Source: Defluviitaleaceae bacterium (GTDB lineage Bacteria; Bacillota; Clostridia; Lachnospirales; WQUN01). Taken from it: DNA of 64,000 bases. The notes beneath the pieces were generated by a model, which saw only the letters and a list, made by a program, of their open reading frames with translations, ran no database searches and was not told where the DNA came from. Below, piece by piece: positions 27,049 to 36,465 of the stretch. The stretch covers positions 41,534 through 105,533 of the forward strand of contig WQRX01000009.1 in the NCBI GenBank assembly GCA_009786535.1, written 5' to 3'. Positions within the stretch are counted from its first letter, which is position 1. Every line of letters begins with the position of its first letter. Made by a program: the position numbers and the translations under genes.

Positions 27049-28913
27049 AAAAATACATGCTTGCGCACCCGTTTATTTTTGCCGCAACGGTATTGCTGGG
27101 CATTTTTACACAGGGTATGGGCACCGCCATTTCGCTTTTTATTATGTTTATAATTGACGCAATTACAGCGGGCGATATGGCGGGGCTTATTCTTGCCGCA
27201 CAGCTGGGTGCGGGGGTTGTTGCGATATTTTTCTTCTCGCTGCTGGCGTACACACGGCTTTGTATCTTATATTCCTACAAAACCGTGCTAGCGCTAAAAA
27301 ATGATATATTTTCCGCCATTCTTGGCACAAAAATATCGGATTTTAACCAATCAAACAGCGCGAGGCATATTTCCGTAATAAATAACGACATAAAAATGGT
27401 GGACGAAAAATACATTAACAGCATATTAGCCCTCTCGAAGGACATCGCCACCATGGTTTTTGCGCTGGGAGCGATGGCGTTTTTAAGCCCCGTCAACGCA
27501 TTATTGACATTGCTCCTGTCTTCCACGCCCTTGGTCTTACCCGCTATATTTAGTAAAAAATTAAGCACAGCCAATATGACACATATGAAAAAAATGGCGG
27601 AGCTTAACGAAAAAGTGAAGGATTTTCTATCAGGCTTTGAAATAATAAAAACCTTCGGCATAGAGAAAAACATACACGAAAAATTCGTAGCTTCTGCCAA
27701 TGAATCTGAAAAATCCCGCTACGAAGCGGGTAAAGTGAACGTGCAAGTAGGTACGTTTTCGGGTACGATTCTTATTGCTACGCAAATTTTAACGTATTTG
27801 GTTGCAGGGTATTTTGTCATCACAGGAAGCATTACAATTGGCGCAGTTATTGCCATTGCGGGGCTTTCCGGCAGTATAATGACACCTATACAATACGTAT
27901 CTATGAATATCGCAAACATAAATGCCACACGCGAAGTGCTTAATAATTTATTAAAAACAACGCAACCCACAGAAGCCATAATTCGCAGTAAAGAAGCGGA
28001 TTTTTCTAAAGGAATAACGGTAGAAAAGCTGTCCTTTTCTTACGAAGTGCAAGAAAACCCCAAAGAAAATCCTGTAAAAAAAGCGCCCGTTATAAAAATG
28101 ATAACACCAAAGGCAGGGCAAAGCATAGAAGATGCATTAGCCGAACACGGCATAGATATGGCAGAAGCCAACGTAATACAAGCCAAAAACCTTGACAATC
28201 TTAACGATATATTACAAAATCCGCCTATCCCGGCACCCAAAAATGCGGCGCTAAAAAATGTTTCTTACACATTTAACGCAGGCGGAAAATATGCGCTTGT
28301 AGGCGGCAGCGGTAGCGGAAAATCAACATTCCTGCGTGTACTCATGGGCTACTATGACAATTACACAGGAAATGTTACAATCGGCGCAAACGAAATACGA
28401 GAAATTGACCGAGATAACCTTTATAAATCGCTATCGTTAATGCACCAGCACGTATTTATGCTAGATGATACCCTTCACAACAACATCACGCTCTACAACC
28501 CCTACAAACAAGATGAATACGAAAATGCCCTGCAAAAAGCACAACTCACTGCATACGCCCAATCCCTTCCCCATGGGGGGAAAATTGGCGAAGGCGGGAA
28601 TACTTTATCAGGGGGCGAACGCCAGCGTGTAGCCATAGCCCGCGCCATGATTAAAGGAAGCGAAGCCATTTTCCTGGACGAAGCTACCGCAAGCCTAGAC
28701 AACGAAACCGCCTACGAAATTGAGAAATCGCTGCTGGAAACACCTGAAACGACCTGTATTTTCATTACGCACCGTTATACAAAATCGCTTCTGCAAAAAT
28801 GCGACGGTATACTGGTAATGCGTAACGGCGAATTAGTAGAAACAGGGACCTTCGACGAACTTTATGAAAGGAAGGACTATTTTTATAGTCTTTACACGGT
28901 AAACCATGCCTAA
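27045..28913 (+). CDS. ABC exporter half-transporter with an inserted peptide-like segment in its ATPase domain
   Basis: 622 aa. Six hydrophobic segments within residues 10-290 (exporter fold), then the ATPase. Walker A GGSGSGKST (420-428), signature LSGGERQR (521-528), Walker B AIFLDEAT (541-548), H-loop ITHR (574-577). No C39 peptidase domain. Unusual: between the first ATPase beta strand (LSFSYEV, about 329-335) and ALKNVSYTF (402-410), where a normal ABC has a few residues, there are about 65. Of these, residues 348-386 (VIKMITPKAGQSIEDAL...GID...NVIQ) resemble the 50-aa peptide encoded just upstream. Probably a homodimeric peptide exporter. Overlaps both neighbours, so it is tightly coupled to the peptide and the LytTR regulator. 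Confidence 0.85.
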   Translation: MKKYMLAHPFIFAATVLLGIFTQGMGTAISLFIMFIIDAITAGDMAGLILAAQLGAGVVAIFFFSLLAYTRLCILYSYKTVLALKNDIFSAILGTKISDFNQSNSARHISVINNDIKMVDEKYINSILALSKDIATMVFALGAMAFLSPVNALLTLLLSSTPLVLPAIFSKKLSTANMTHMKKMAELNEKVKDFLSGFEIIKTFGIEKNIHEKFVASANESEKSRYEAGKVNVQVGTFSGTILIATQILTYLVAGYFVITGSITIGAVIAIAGLSGSIMTPIQYVSMNIANINATREVLNNLLKTTQPTEAIIRSKEADFSKGITVEKLSFSYEVQENPKENPVKKAPVIKMITPKAGQSIEDALAEHGIDMAEANVIQAKNLDNLNDILQNPPIPAPKNAALKNVSYTFNAGGKYALVGGSGSGKSTFLRVLMGYYDNYTGNVTIGANEIREIDRDNLYKSLSLMHQHVFMLDDTLHNNITLYNPYKQDEYENALQKAQLTAYAQSLPHGGKIGEGGNTLSGGERQRVAIARAMIKGSEAIFLDEATASLDNETAYEIEKSLLETPETTCIFITHRYTKSLLQKCDGILVMRNGELVETGTFDELYERKDYFYSLYTVNHA

Positions 28914-29586
28914 TGTAGCGATATGCAACTGCCCAAACAGCCGCCGAATTATAGAAGAAAAAATCACCGACTTTTTGGGTACGGCAGCAAAATATACATT
29001 TTATGAATTTGCAACAATACACGAAATGCTGGCAATCGGTTTGTATTTTGATATGGCGTTTCTCAACAAAAATTTACTACACGAAATGGATTCGCTGGTT
29101 AAATATCTTCAAAATGAAATGGCAAAGGAAAACCGCACCCACAAGGAGCGGTTTAGCTTTGTGCATTATGTCGACGACCCTATTTCCGACGAAGATTGTA
29201 CAAAAACGATTAACTACATTCGCCAGCACCTTGCGTACACGTCCATGTACCTTGCGGTGGAATTTTTAACCGACAAAGGACTTCGCAGCATCGCCATTGA
29301 CAAAATATTATTTTTCGAGTTTTTCAACCGAAAAATCCGCATAAAAACCGCGTCGGAAGAATTTTTTTGTGATGATACCCTGCGCAATGTCCTTTCATTA
29401 TTTGGCACACACGGCTTTTATCAAGTGCATAAGGGTTTTATCGTAAGTCTAAAGCATATTAGAACTGTTAAAAATTATATAATCACCCTCAATGACGGCA
29501 GTCAAATTCCACTTTCGCAGAAAAAATCCAGCGCTTTCCGCAAGGAATATAAAGCTTTTTGTCACAGCGCCTCATACGCGAAATAA
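28906..29586 (+). CDS. LytTR-family transcriptional regulator
   Basis: 226 aa. The N-terminal 120 residues look like a receiver domain (FLNKNLLHEMDSL in place of the phosphorylation loop) lacking a convincing acidic pocket, so phosphorylation is doubtful. The C-terminal LytTR DNA-binding domain has IDKILFFEFFNRKIRIKT, FYQVHKGFIVSLKHIRTV and the closing IPLSQKKSSAFRKEYKAF. LytTR proteins of this sort (AgrA, ComE, PlnC) bind paired direct repeats, as found at 26786-26818 before the first gene of the operon. Starts inside the end of the ABC gene and ends overlapping the convergent GH43 gene by 25 bp. Probably controls the peptide/ABC operon. Confidence 0.85.
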   Translation: MPNVAICNCPNSRRIIEEKITDFLGTAAKYTFYEFATIHEMLAIGLYFDMAFLNKNLLHEMDSLVKYLQNEMAKENRTHKERFSFVHYVDDPISDEDCTKTINYIRQHLAYTSMYLAVEFLTDKGLRSIAIDKILFFEFFNRKIRIKTASEEFFCDDTLRNVLSLFGTHGFYQVHKGFIVSLKHIRTVKNYIITLNDGSQIPLSQKKSSAFRKEYKAFCHSASYAK

Positions 29587-31112
29587 TCAAAATCCGCATA
29601 CCCGCCGGAATTTGCAGCACCCTCGGCATACATACCCACCGTGCAGCCCACAAAACCCCACGCCGATTCGGTACTCATAAAATTGGCGCAAATATTATCC
29701 GCAAATGGGAGAAAATTGCCGTCTTCCAACGCATACTCCAAGCGAATTACGTTTTCTTCCTGTATTATGCGCAAGTAGATGCGCAATGCTTCGCCCTGCG
29801 ATAATAATGCTGCTTCTGCCACACGCGCTTCGCCTTTTTTAACCACAATTGCCTTTAACGCATATGCACCGCCCTGCCGCTGCGCCACAAATTGCACATG
29901 GTCTTCGTTGCTTTGATGAAGCACAAGACCCGCTAAATCGCCGTCTTTTTCGCCCTTTATCTCGCAAAACGTGTGGGCGAAAAAGTTGTGATGCTGCTGC
30001 CGAACACCAAGATACGATGGGTTTTGCATATCCGTGATTGGCACATTTCGCATAAATAAGCGCAGGCAGTTCAACTCCGCCCCAAGGGCATACATTTCTT
30101 CATTTAACAACCGAATGCCAACCAATCGTTTGTCCAGTGTTTTCGCAGTAAAGCGATAGAAATTGCTTACGGGTGTTACGTTTTTCTTCGGCAAATGAAT
30201 GGGTTGCGTGTCCAGCAAGCGCCCTTCGCTTGGGTTAAATACAGGCCAGCCGTTTTCCCATGCCACGCGGGCGATAAAGGTTTCGCGCCCCAACAGCGTA
30301 TGCCCATATTTTGGGCGTGTGGCAAGCATTACGGTGTACCACTCGCCGTCGGGCGTTTGCACCATATCGGCGTGCCCTACATTTTGTATGGGAAAATTCT
30401 TGCCCAGTGTGCGGTGCGAGAAAAAGGGGTTATTCGGCGAACCTTCATAGGGACCAAAAATTTCCCGCGAACGCGCAATCGTATTCGCGTGGGAAAAACT
30501 TGTGCCGCCTTCCGCATGTAACAAGTAATAATAGCCGTCTTTTTTATAAATATGCGGCGCTTCCGGCCAAATGGCGTTCTTCATGGCGCCGCCCCAAACG
30601 GCGGTAAAATCGCCTTCCAACTGCATGGTTTGCGTGTTAAATTTTTGTATCCACACCACACAATCGCCGTAATATTTAGGTCCTGCGGGATTTTCGCGTT
30701 GCCCGATATAATAGCACGTTCCATCGTCGTCGAAGAAAAGGCTTGGGTCAATGCCCGCCGCGCCTTCAATGTAATGCGGGTCGCTCCATTCCCCTGCGGG
30801 GTCACTCGCCGTCACCACAAAGTTGCCGCGGTGCGAAACATTCGTAGTAATCATGTAAAAAATACCGTCGTGGAAGCGAATACTTGGGGCAAAAATACCC
30901 TGCGACTGCCGCGCACCCAGTAATGGCAACTGGGTCGAACGCGTTAGCACATGCCCAATTTGCCGCCAGCTATGCAAGTCCTCGCTCTCAAAAATCGGCA
31001 CGCCCGGGAAATACGCAAACGTAGACGTGACAAGATAATACTTTCCGTTGGCAAAGCACATAGAAGGGTCGGGGTAAAACCCTGCAAGAATAGGATTTTT
31101 TACACTTTGCAT
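29562..31112 (-). CDS. Glycoside hydrolase family 43 (beta-xylosidase / arabinofuranosidase type)
   Basis: 516 aa. The five-bladed propeller domain has all three catalytic acids: Asp15 in GFYPDPSMC (base), Asp122 in GIDPSLFF (pKa modulator) and Glu184 in IWPEAPHIY (acid). The C-terminal 200 residues form a beta-sandwich of the kind found in two-domain xylosidases. No signal peptide, so it acts on imported xylo- or arabino-oligosaccharides. It starts 2 bp after ruvB ends and is the last gene of a ruvA-ruvB-GH43 unit, an unexpected partnership. Exact sugar specificity cannot be read. Confidence 0.9.
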   Translation of the reverse strand: MQSVKNPILAGFYPDPSMCFANGKYYLVTSTFAYFPGVPIFESEDLHSWRQIGHVLTRSTQLPLLGARQSQGIFAPSIRFHDGIFYMITTNVSHRGNFVVTASDPAGEWSDPHYIEGAAGIDPSLFFDDDGTCYYIGQRENPAGPKYYGDCVVWIQKFNTQTMQLEGDFTAVWGGAMKNAIWPEAPHIYKKDGYYYLLHAEGGTSFSHANTIARSREIFGPYEGSPNNPFFSHRTLGKNFPIQNVGHADMVQTPDGEWYTVMLATRPKYGHTLLGRETFIARVAWENGWPVFNPSEGRLLDTQPIHLPKKNVTPVSNFYRFTAKTLDKRLVGIRLLNEEMYALGAELNCLRLFMRNVPITDMQNPSYLGVRQQHHNFFAHTFCEIKGEKDGDLAGLVLHQSNEDHVQFVAQRQGGAYALKAIVVKKGEARVAEAALLSQGEALRIYLRIIQEENVIRLEYALEDGNFLPFADNICANFMSTESAWGFVGCTVGMYAEGAANSGGYADFDYFAYEAL

Positions 31113-31114
31113 AA

Positions 31115-32155
31115 TTACACCTCATCTAATAATAATTGCTCCGCATTTTGCAGATTTTCGGGGGCGGAAAGCCCTAAATGCTTGTATCCGTTCCGTGTTA
31201 CCACCCGCCCGCGCGGGGTACGTTGAATGAAGCCGAGTTGCAAAAGATATGGCTCTGCCACATCTTCCAGCGTGCCTGCTTCCTCGTCGATACTGGCGGC
31301 TAATGTGTCCAGTCCTACAGGACCGCCGCCAAATTTTTCCATAATGGCACGCAGGATTTTCTTGTCCACTGCATCCAGCCCCATGGGGTCGATATCCAGC
31401 CTGTCCAGCGAATCCTTTGCCACTTCGTGGGTGATAATACCGTCGTGGCGCACTTGGGCAAAATCCCGCACGCGCTTTAACAGGCGGTTGGCGATACGCG
31501 GCGTACCGCGGGCACGGCGGGCAATTTCGTCTGCGCCTTCTTCTTGAATTTCTACACCCAGCACATCGGACGAACGGGTAATAATTTTACGTAATTGTTC
31601 TACATTGTATGGCTCAAGGTGGTGGACAACGCCAAAGCGGTCGCGCAGGGGTGCGGTTAAAAGTCCAATGCGCGTGGTCGCGCCGATGAGCGTAAATTTT
31701 GGCAAATCCAAGCGAATACTACGTGCCGCAGGTCCTTTTCCTATAATTATGTCCAGCACAAAATCTTCCATCGCGGGGTATAAAATTTCTTCTATGTTGC
31801 GGCTTAGGCGGTGAATTTCGTCGATAAAAAGGAAATCGCCTTCGTTTAAATCGTTCAAAATAGCCGCAAGGTCGCCCGCGCGTTCTATCGCCGGACCTGC
31901 GGTGATGCGTAAGCGGGCGTTCATTGCCCCCGCAATAATGCCCGAAAGCGTGGTCTTCCCAAGCCCCGGCTGCCCGTATAAGAGCACATGGTCAAGGGTT
32001 TCGCCGCGTTTTAGCGCAGCCTCAACAAACACTTGCATGTTTTCTTTTACTTTGTCTTGCCCAATGTATTCGGCAAAGCTAACGGGGCGCAGCTGCTGTT
32101 CTATTTCCTCGTCTTCTTCGCGGTTAAAACCTGTTGTATTTAATAATCCGGTCAT
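31115..32155 (-). CDS. ruvB: Holliday junction branch migration ATPase RuvB
   Basis: 346 aa, full length. Starts with the typical N-terminal segment [18 protein letters not shown]. Walker [10 protein letters not shown], Walker [10 protein letters not shown], sensor 1 GATTR, arginine finger in [11 protein letters not shown], and the C-terminal winged helix with RTPRGRVVT. Two hexamers drive DNA through the RuvA-bound junction during recombination repair. Twelve bp downstream of ruvA; ruvC is not in the window. Confidence 0.97.
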   Translation of the reverse strand: MTGLLNTTGFNREEDEEIEQQLRPVSFAEYIGQDKVKENMQVFVEAALKRGETLDHVLLYGQPGLGKTTLSGIIAGAMNARLRITAGPAIERAGDLAAILNDLNEGDFLFIDEIHRLSRNIEEILYPAMEDFVLDIIIGKGPAARSIRLDLPKFTLIGATTRIGLLTAPLRDRFGVVHHLEPYNVEQLRKIITRSSDVLGVEIQEEGADEIARRARGTPRIANRLLKRVRDFAQVRHDGIITHEVAKDSLDRLDIDPMGLDAVDKKILRAIMEKFGGGPVGLDTLAASIDEEAGTLEDVAEPYLLQLGFIQRTPRGRVVTRNGYKHLGLSAPENLQNAEQLLLDEV

Positions 32156-32167
32156 GCTTTACCCTCA

Positions 32168-32773
32168 TTATCTTGCCAGTTTTTTTAACGCCAACTTAAT
32201 AATCTGCTCGGCTTTCATATCGTCCTCGGCAATTTCCATTACGGCTTGCATCGCCTCGGCGCGCCCATAACCCAGCGTGAGCAATGCGTCCATTGCGTCC
32301 TGCTTTGCAGAACCCCCAACGGGCAACGCCGGCGAAGATACCGCGCCGCCCTCCGATGCCCACGCGTCCTCGGTTTTCACCTTGTCGCGCAGCTCCAGTA
32401 CAATGCGTTGGGCGGTTTTCTTCCCCACCCCGGGCGCTTTGCTTAGCGCCGTCGCGTCCTCTGCCATCACCGCGATAATGAGCTGGTCGGGCGCAAGCGT
32501 ACCGAGAATGGCCGTCGCCACCTTCGGTCCAATGCCCGATATTGCGATGAGCAAGGTAAAAATCCGCACCTCTTCCCGCGTAAGAAAGCCATGCAGGGCT
32601 TGTCCGTTCTCGCTTAATTGAAGGTATGTAAACAGTTGCACCTCTGTGCCTTTGGCGGGCAAACGGCTAAGCGTTGCGGGGGAAGCCTGTACTTGAAGCC
32701 CCAGCCCGCAAACGTCGATTACGGCGTGAGCTTCCGTGGTGTAGGCGAGTGCGCCTTTTACGTAGGCTATCAT
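32168..32773 (-). CDS. ruvA: Holliday junction DNA-binding protein RuvA
   Basis: 201 aa, the standard length. N-terminal OB-fold starting MIAYVKGAL, helix-hairpin-helix pairs in LLIAISGIGPKVATAIL and LSKAPGVGKKTAQRIVLELRDK, an acidic/flexible linker, and the C-terminal RuvB-binding helices (ALLTLGYGRAEAMQAV). Tetrameric junction clamp partnering RuvB encoded immediately downstream. Confidence 0.97.
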   Translation of the reverse strand: MIAYVKGALAYTTEAHAVIDVCGLGLQVQASPATLSRLPAKGTEVQLFTYLQLSENGQALHGFLTREEVRIFTLLIAISGIGPKVATAILGTLAPDQLIIAVMAEDATALSKAPGVGKKTAQRIVLELRDKVKTEDAWASEGGAVSSPALPVGGSAKQDAMDALLTLGYGRAEAMQAVMEIAEDDMKAEQIIKLALKKLAR

Positions 32774-32860
32774 TTTCTCACTCCTTAAAATTTTTGCGAT
32801 TATAACACAACAAAAACATCATTTCATCTATGGCGGCAATTACTTCTCAATCGCGCGCAC

Positions 32861-32888
32861 TTGACTTAATTCCCCCAGCCTATACAAT
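32861..32888 (+). promoter_or_regulatory. Promoter of the hut operon
   Basis: TTGACT (32861-32866), 16-bp spacer, TACAAT (32883-32888), 35 bp before hutU; AGGGGG ribosome site precedes the ATG. Confidence 0.65.
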
Positions 32889-32923
32889 GACAAAAAAATA
32901 GTTGTTCATGCAGGGGGCTTCAC

Positions 32924-34918
32924 ATGGAAATTAAGCTGAACGGTACGTTGCCCGACTATCCCGCGTTCGTAGAAGGCATAAACCGCGCGCCCAGCCGTGG
33001 CTTTCGCCTTACGAAGGCGCAAACCCAAACCGCGCTGCGTAACGCCCTGCGCTACGTGCCGCAGGAATGGCACGCAACCCTCGCCCCCGAATTTATGGAT
33101 GAACTAATTACCTACGGGCGCATTTACGGCTACCGCTTTCGCCCTGGGGGGCGCATCTACGGCAAGTCCGTGGAGGAATATCGCGGAAATTGCCTTGCGG
33201 GGCGCGCCTTCCAAGTAATGATTGACAATAATCTGGACTTCGCCACCGCCCTGTACCCCTACGAACTGGTAACCTATGGCGAAACGGGCAGCGTGTGCGC
33301 AAATTGGATGCAATACCGATTAATCAAAATGTATCTAGAAGCCCTCACCGAGCAACAAACCTTGGTTATTTCCAGCGGGCACCCGCTGGGGGTATTCCCT
33401 TCGAAGAAAGATTCCCCCCGTGTTATCATCACAAATGCGCTGATGGTGGGCATGTTTGATAATATAAATGACTGGGAAATTGCCCAGCAAATGGGCGTTT
33501 CTAACTATGGGCAAATGACGGCGGGGGGCTGGATGTACATCGGTCCGCAGGGAATAGTACACGGAACGTATAACACATTACTTAACGCAGGTCGCTTAAA
33601 GCTTGGGCTTTCCAATGACCAAGATTTACGCGGCATTTTGTTTGTTTCCAGCGGTTTAGGCGGCATGAGCGGCGCACAGCCCAAGGCAATGGAAATTGCA
33701 GGGGGCGTAGCCATTGTTGCCGAAGTGGACGAAAATCGTATAAAAACCCGCCACGAGCAGGGCTGGGTACGCAAAGTCAGTAGCGACTTAAAAGAAGTTT
33801 TCGACATTGCGTTAGACGCACTCGCGAGAAAAGAACCCATGTCCGTCGCTTATCACGGCAATATCGTGGATTTATTGCAATATGCTGTGGATAAAAATAT
33901 CGAAATTCCTCTGCTTTCCGACCAGACCTCATGCCACAATGTATATGAAGGTGGTTATTGCCCGCGCATTTCCTTCGAAGAACGTACGGAGTTACTGCGT
34001 TCCGACCGCAACAAATTCGCAACACTGGTGGACGAAACACTACGAAAGCATATCGAGTTAATACAAGCACTAACCCGGCGCGGCACATACTTTTTCGACT
34101 ACGGCAACGCATTCTTAAAAGCCGTATATGATGCAGGTGTGAAGGAAATTTCTAAAAATGGCGTAGACGAAAAGGACGGTTTTATTTACCCGTCTTACGT
34201 AGAGGATATTCTTGGACCGGAATTATTTGACTTTGGCTACGGACCGTTCCGCTGGGTATGCCTAAGCGGCAACCCCACAGACCTGCAAAAAACAGACGCC
34301 GCCGCCTTGGAATGCATCGACCCTACCCGCCGCGCCCAAGACCGCGACAACTATATTTGGGTGCGGGACGCGGAGCAAAACCGCATGGTGGTAGGTACGC
34401 AAGCCCGCATTCTGTACCAAGACGCGGAAGGCCGAACAGAAATTGCCCTGCGTTTTAACGAAATGGTGAAAAACGGCGAGGTAGGTCCCATCATGCTTGG
34501 GCGCGACCACCACGACGTATCGGGCACGGATTCGCCCTTCCGCGAAACGTCAAACATCAAGGACGGCAGCAATGTAATGGCGGACATGGCAACGCAATGC
34601 TTTGCGGGCAACGCCGCGCGAGGGATGAGCCTGGTCGCCCTGCACAATGGCGGCGGCGTAGGCATCGGAAAGTCCATCAACGGCGGATTCGGCATGGTGC
34701 TGGACGGCTCGGAAATGGCGGCAGAAACCATAAAATCTGCCATGATGTGGGACGTAATGGGCGGTATTGCCCGCCGCGCATGGGCAAGGAATGAAAATTC
34801 CATCACAACCGCGGCGGCGTATAACGAGCATTATCGGGGAGAAGGGCATATAACACTGCCGTTTTTGGCGGAAGATGAATTAATACAAAATGCTGTGGAT
34901 ACTCACTATGTTAAGTAA
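32924..34918 (+). CDS. hutU: Urocanate hydratase
   Basis: 664 aa, at the long end for the family. Urocanase signatures are visible: YGETGSVCANWMQYRLI, SGHPLGVFPS, MTAGGWMYIGPQGIVHGT (NAD-binding region), FVSSGLGGMSGAQPKA and the C-terminal RGMSLVALHNGGGVGIGKS with HHDVSGTDSPFRETS. Uses tightly bound NAD to convert urocanate to imidazolone propionate, step 2 of histidine degradation. First gene of a ten-member plus-strand cluster with all other hut functions. Cytoplasmic homodimer by family. Confidence 0.96.
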   Translation: MEIKLNGTLPDYPAFVEGINRAPSRGFRLTKAQTQTALRNALRYVPQEWHATLAPEFMDELITYGRIYGYRFRPGGRIYGKSVEEYRGNCLAGRAFQVMIDNNLDFATALYPYELVTYGETGSVCANWMQYRLIKMYLEALTEQQTLVISSGHPLGVFPSKKDSPRVIITNALMVGMFDNINDWEIAQQMGVSNYGQMTAGGWMYIGPQGIVHGTYNTLLNAGRLKLGLSNDQDLRGILFVSSGLGGMSGAQPKAMEIAGGVAIVAEVDENRIKTRHEQGWVRKVSSDLKEVFDIALDALARKEPMSVAYHGNIVDLLQYAVDKNIEIPLLSDQTSCHNVYEGGYCPRISFEERTELLRSDRNKFATLVDETLRKHIELIQALTRRGTYFFDYGNAFLKAVYDAGVKEISKNGVDEKDGFIYPSYVEDILGPELFDFGYGPFRWVCLSGNPTDLQKTDAAALECIDPTRRAQDRDNYIWVRDAEQNRMVVGTQARILYQDAEGRTEIALRFNEMVKNGEVGPIMLGRDHHDVSGTDSPFRETSNIKDGSNVMADMATQCFAGNAARGMSLVALHNGGGVGIGKSINGGFGMVLDGSEMAAETIKSAMMWDVMGGIARRAWARNENSITTAAAYNEHYRGEGHITLPFLAEDELIQNAVDTHYVK

Positions 34919-35453
34919 AAAAGCGCAAATAGTTATCATTTCGGGTTCGCCCGCAACGGGTAAAACATCCATCGCTGAAGCGTTGGCAGAAAAACTGCCA
35001 AACGACCGCATTGTACACATTCATACCGATGATTTTTACAATTACATTCACAAAGGATATATTAAACCATGGCTACCCGAAGCCAGCGAACAAAATACCA
35101 TAGTAATTGAATCCTACGTTGCAAGCACTAAAGTATTTGCATTAAATGATTACACAGTTATTGTAGACGGCGTAATTGGCGCATGGTTCCTTGAACCGTG
35201 GAGGGCTCTTAGAAAAGAAGGTTTCGATGTTAGATATATAATTTTATGCCCCGATTTAGAAACAGCGATTACAAGAAACAATAATAGGAATAAACAATTG
35301 CCGATTGAAACGATTACAGACATGTGGAATTCATTTTCTAGTATTAATTCACATAAAAACCATACTATTGACACAACATTATACACGATTGACGAAAGCA
35401 CATTAATGATTATGGCAATGATAAATGAGGGGAAATTTAAGTTAAACTTTTAA
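34908..35453 (+). CDS. P-loop kinase-like protein (AAA_33/zeta-like)
   Basis: 181 aa from the ATG at 34908, which overlaps the hutU stop by 11 bp (coupled translation). Walker A is IISGSPATGKTSIAEAL; TDDFYNYI and VIVDGVIGAWFLEPW are typical of small-molecule kinases in the chloramphenicol-phosphotransferase/zeta/gluconate-kinase group. A lid-like TRNNNRNKQ follows. The substrate is unknown. Its place inside the hut operon suggests use of a metabolite there, but it is not a canonical hut gene and its AT-richer composition hints at later insertion. Confidence 0.65.
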   Translation: MLSKKAQIVIISGSPATGKTSIAEALAEKLPNDRIVHIHTDDFYNYIHKGYIKPWLPEASEQNTIVIESYVASTKVFALNDYTVIVDGVIGAWFLEPWRALRKEGFDVRYIILCPDLETAITRNNNRNKQLPIETITDMWNSFSSINSHKNHTIDTTLYTIDESTLMIMAMINEGKFKLNF

Positions 35454-35468
35454 GGAGCGAAGCAACAA

Positions 35469-35570
35469 GTGATTCGTAAAATGCAGTTATCCGACATTCC
35501 CCGCGTTGCAGAAATTCATGTATATCGAAAACCTCGCAGCTACAGAGGTGCGGCACAAAAAGGAGACTAG
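35469..35570 (+). pseudogene. GNAT acetyltransferase 5' remnant
   Basis: A GTG at 35469, with AAGGAG about 10 bp upstream, opens a 33-codon frame starting VIRKMQLSDIPRVAEIHV. This is the typical first strand and helix of GNAT acetyltransferases. After this it runs into unrelated residues and stops four bases before the next gene. The remaining 120 or so codons of a GNAT domain are absent, so a deletion is inferred. Confidence 0.55.
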
Positions 35571-35573
35571 ACC

Positions 35574-36464
35574 ATGCCCACATTCGGCGTAAGCATCTAC
35601 AGTATTTCGCGCAAAATTACAAAGGGAGAAATATCCCCCACCGAAGGGGTAAAATGGCTTGCCGAAAACGGCGCCCAAGCCGTCGAAATTGTCCCCTTCG
35701 GCATAGATTTAATTAACGAGCCAACTTTAATAAATCTGCTAAAAAAAGCCGCTCGGGAAGGGGGTTCCTTCATCACCAACTATTCCTTAAATGCCAACTT
35801 TTTGCAAATTACCAACGAAGAATACGAAACAGAAATGCTCCGCGTGCAGTCACATATTAACGCGGCGGCGTCACTGGGCGTATCCACCATTCGCGTAGAT
35901 TGTTCCAGTTTTCGCCGCCCAATCGAAACCAACACCACTGAGGAATTTCAACGAGAATTGCCCATAATTATAGAAACCTATGAAAAATTATGCGACTACG
36001 CCAACCAACACAGTATGACTGTTTTGCTTGAAAACCACGGCTTTCATGTAAACGGGGCGGAACGCGTACGCCAAATTATCACGTCCCTTAATAGAAAAAA
36101 CTTCGGTTTTCAACTGGACACAGGCAATTTTGAATGTGTGGACGACCGTGCAGAAATTGCAACGTCGCGCTTGCTTCCCTTCGCAAAAACTATCCACGTG
36201 AAGGATTTTTATATCCGAGAAAAAGACCCCGGCGACGCAACGCAGTTCGACTGTTCGGGTTCGTGGTTTCGCTCGGTGGGGGGCAAATATTTACGCGGGG
36301 CAATTCTTGGGCAGGGTGATTTAGATATGTATAAAATACTGGGAGATATAAAGCGGGCGGGCTTCGAAGGCACAATTTTCGTAGAATTTGAAGGAATGGA
36401 AGACTGTTTATACGGCACAAAGGTGAGCTTGGATAATTTAAAACGGATATATGAGGAGGTTTGA
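35574..36464 (+). CDS. Sugar phosphate isomerase/epimerase-like TIM barrel protein
   Basis: 296 aa. Xylose-isomerase-like barrel: GVSIYSISRKI at the first strand, GAQAVEIVPFGI, STIRVDCSSFRR, TVLLENHGFH, FGFQLDTGNFEC, KTIHVKDFYIRE and GTIFVEFEGMED. The metal ligands are plausible at the Glu of LENHG, the Asp of LDTGN, the His of HVKDF and the final Glu of VEFEG. The substrate is unknown; IolE/IolI- and hydroxypyruvate-isomerase-like members share the fold. Lies in the hut cluster, overlapping no gene but followed by the next start after 1 bp. Confidence 0.8.
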   Translation: MPTFGVSIYSISRKITKGEISPTEGVKWLAENGAQAVEIVPFGIDLINEPTLINLLKKAAREGGSFITNYSLNANFLQITNEEYETEMLRVQSHINAAASLGVSTIRVDCSSFRRPIETNTTEEFQRELPIIIETYEKLCDYANQHSMTVLLENHGFHVNGAERVRQIITSLNRKNFGFQLDTGNFECVDDRAEIATSRLLPFAKTIHVKDFYIREKDPGDATQFDCSGSWFRSVGGKYLRGAILGQGDLDMYKILGDIKRAGFEGTIFVEFEGMEDCLYGTKVSLDNLKRIYEEV

Positions 36465-36465
36465 A

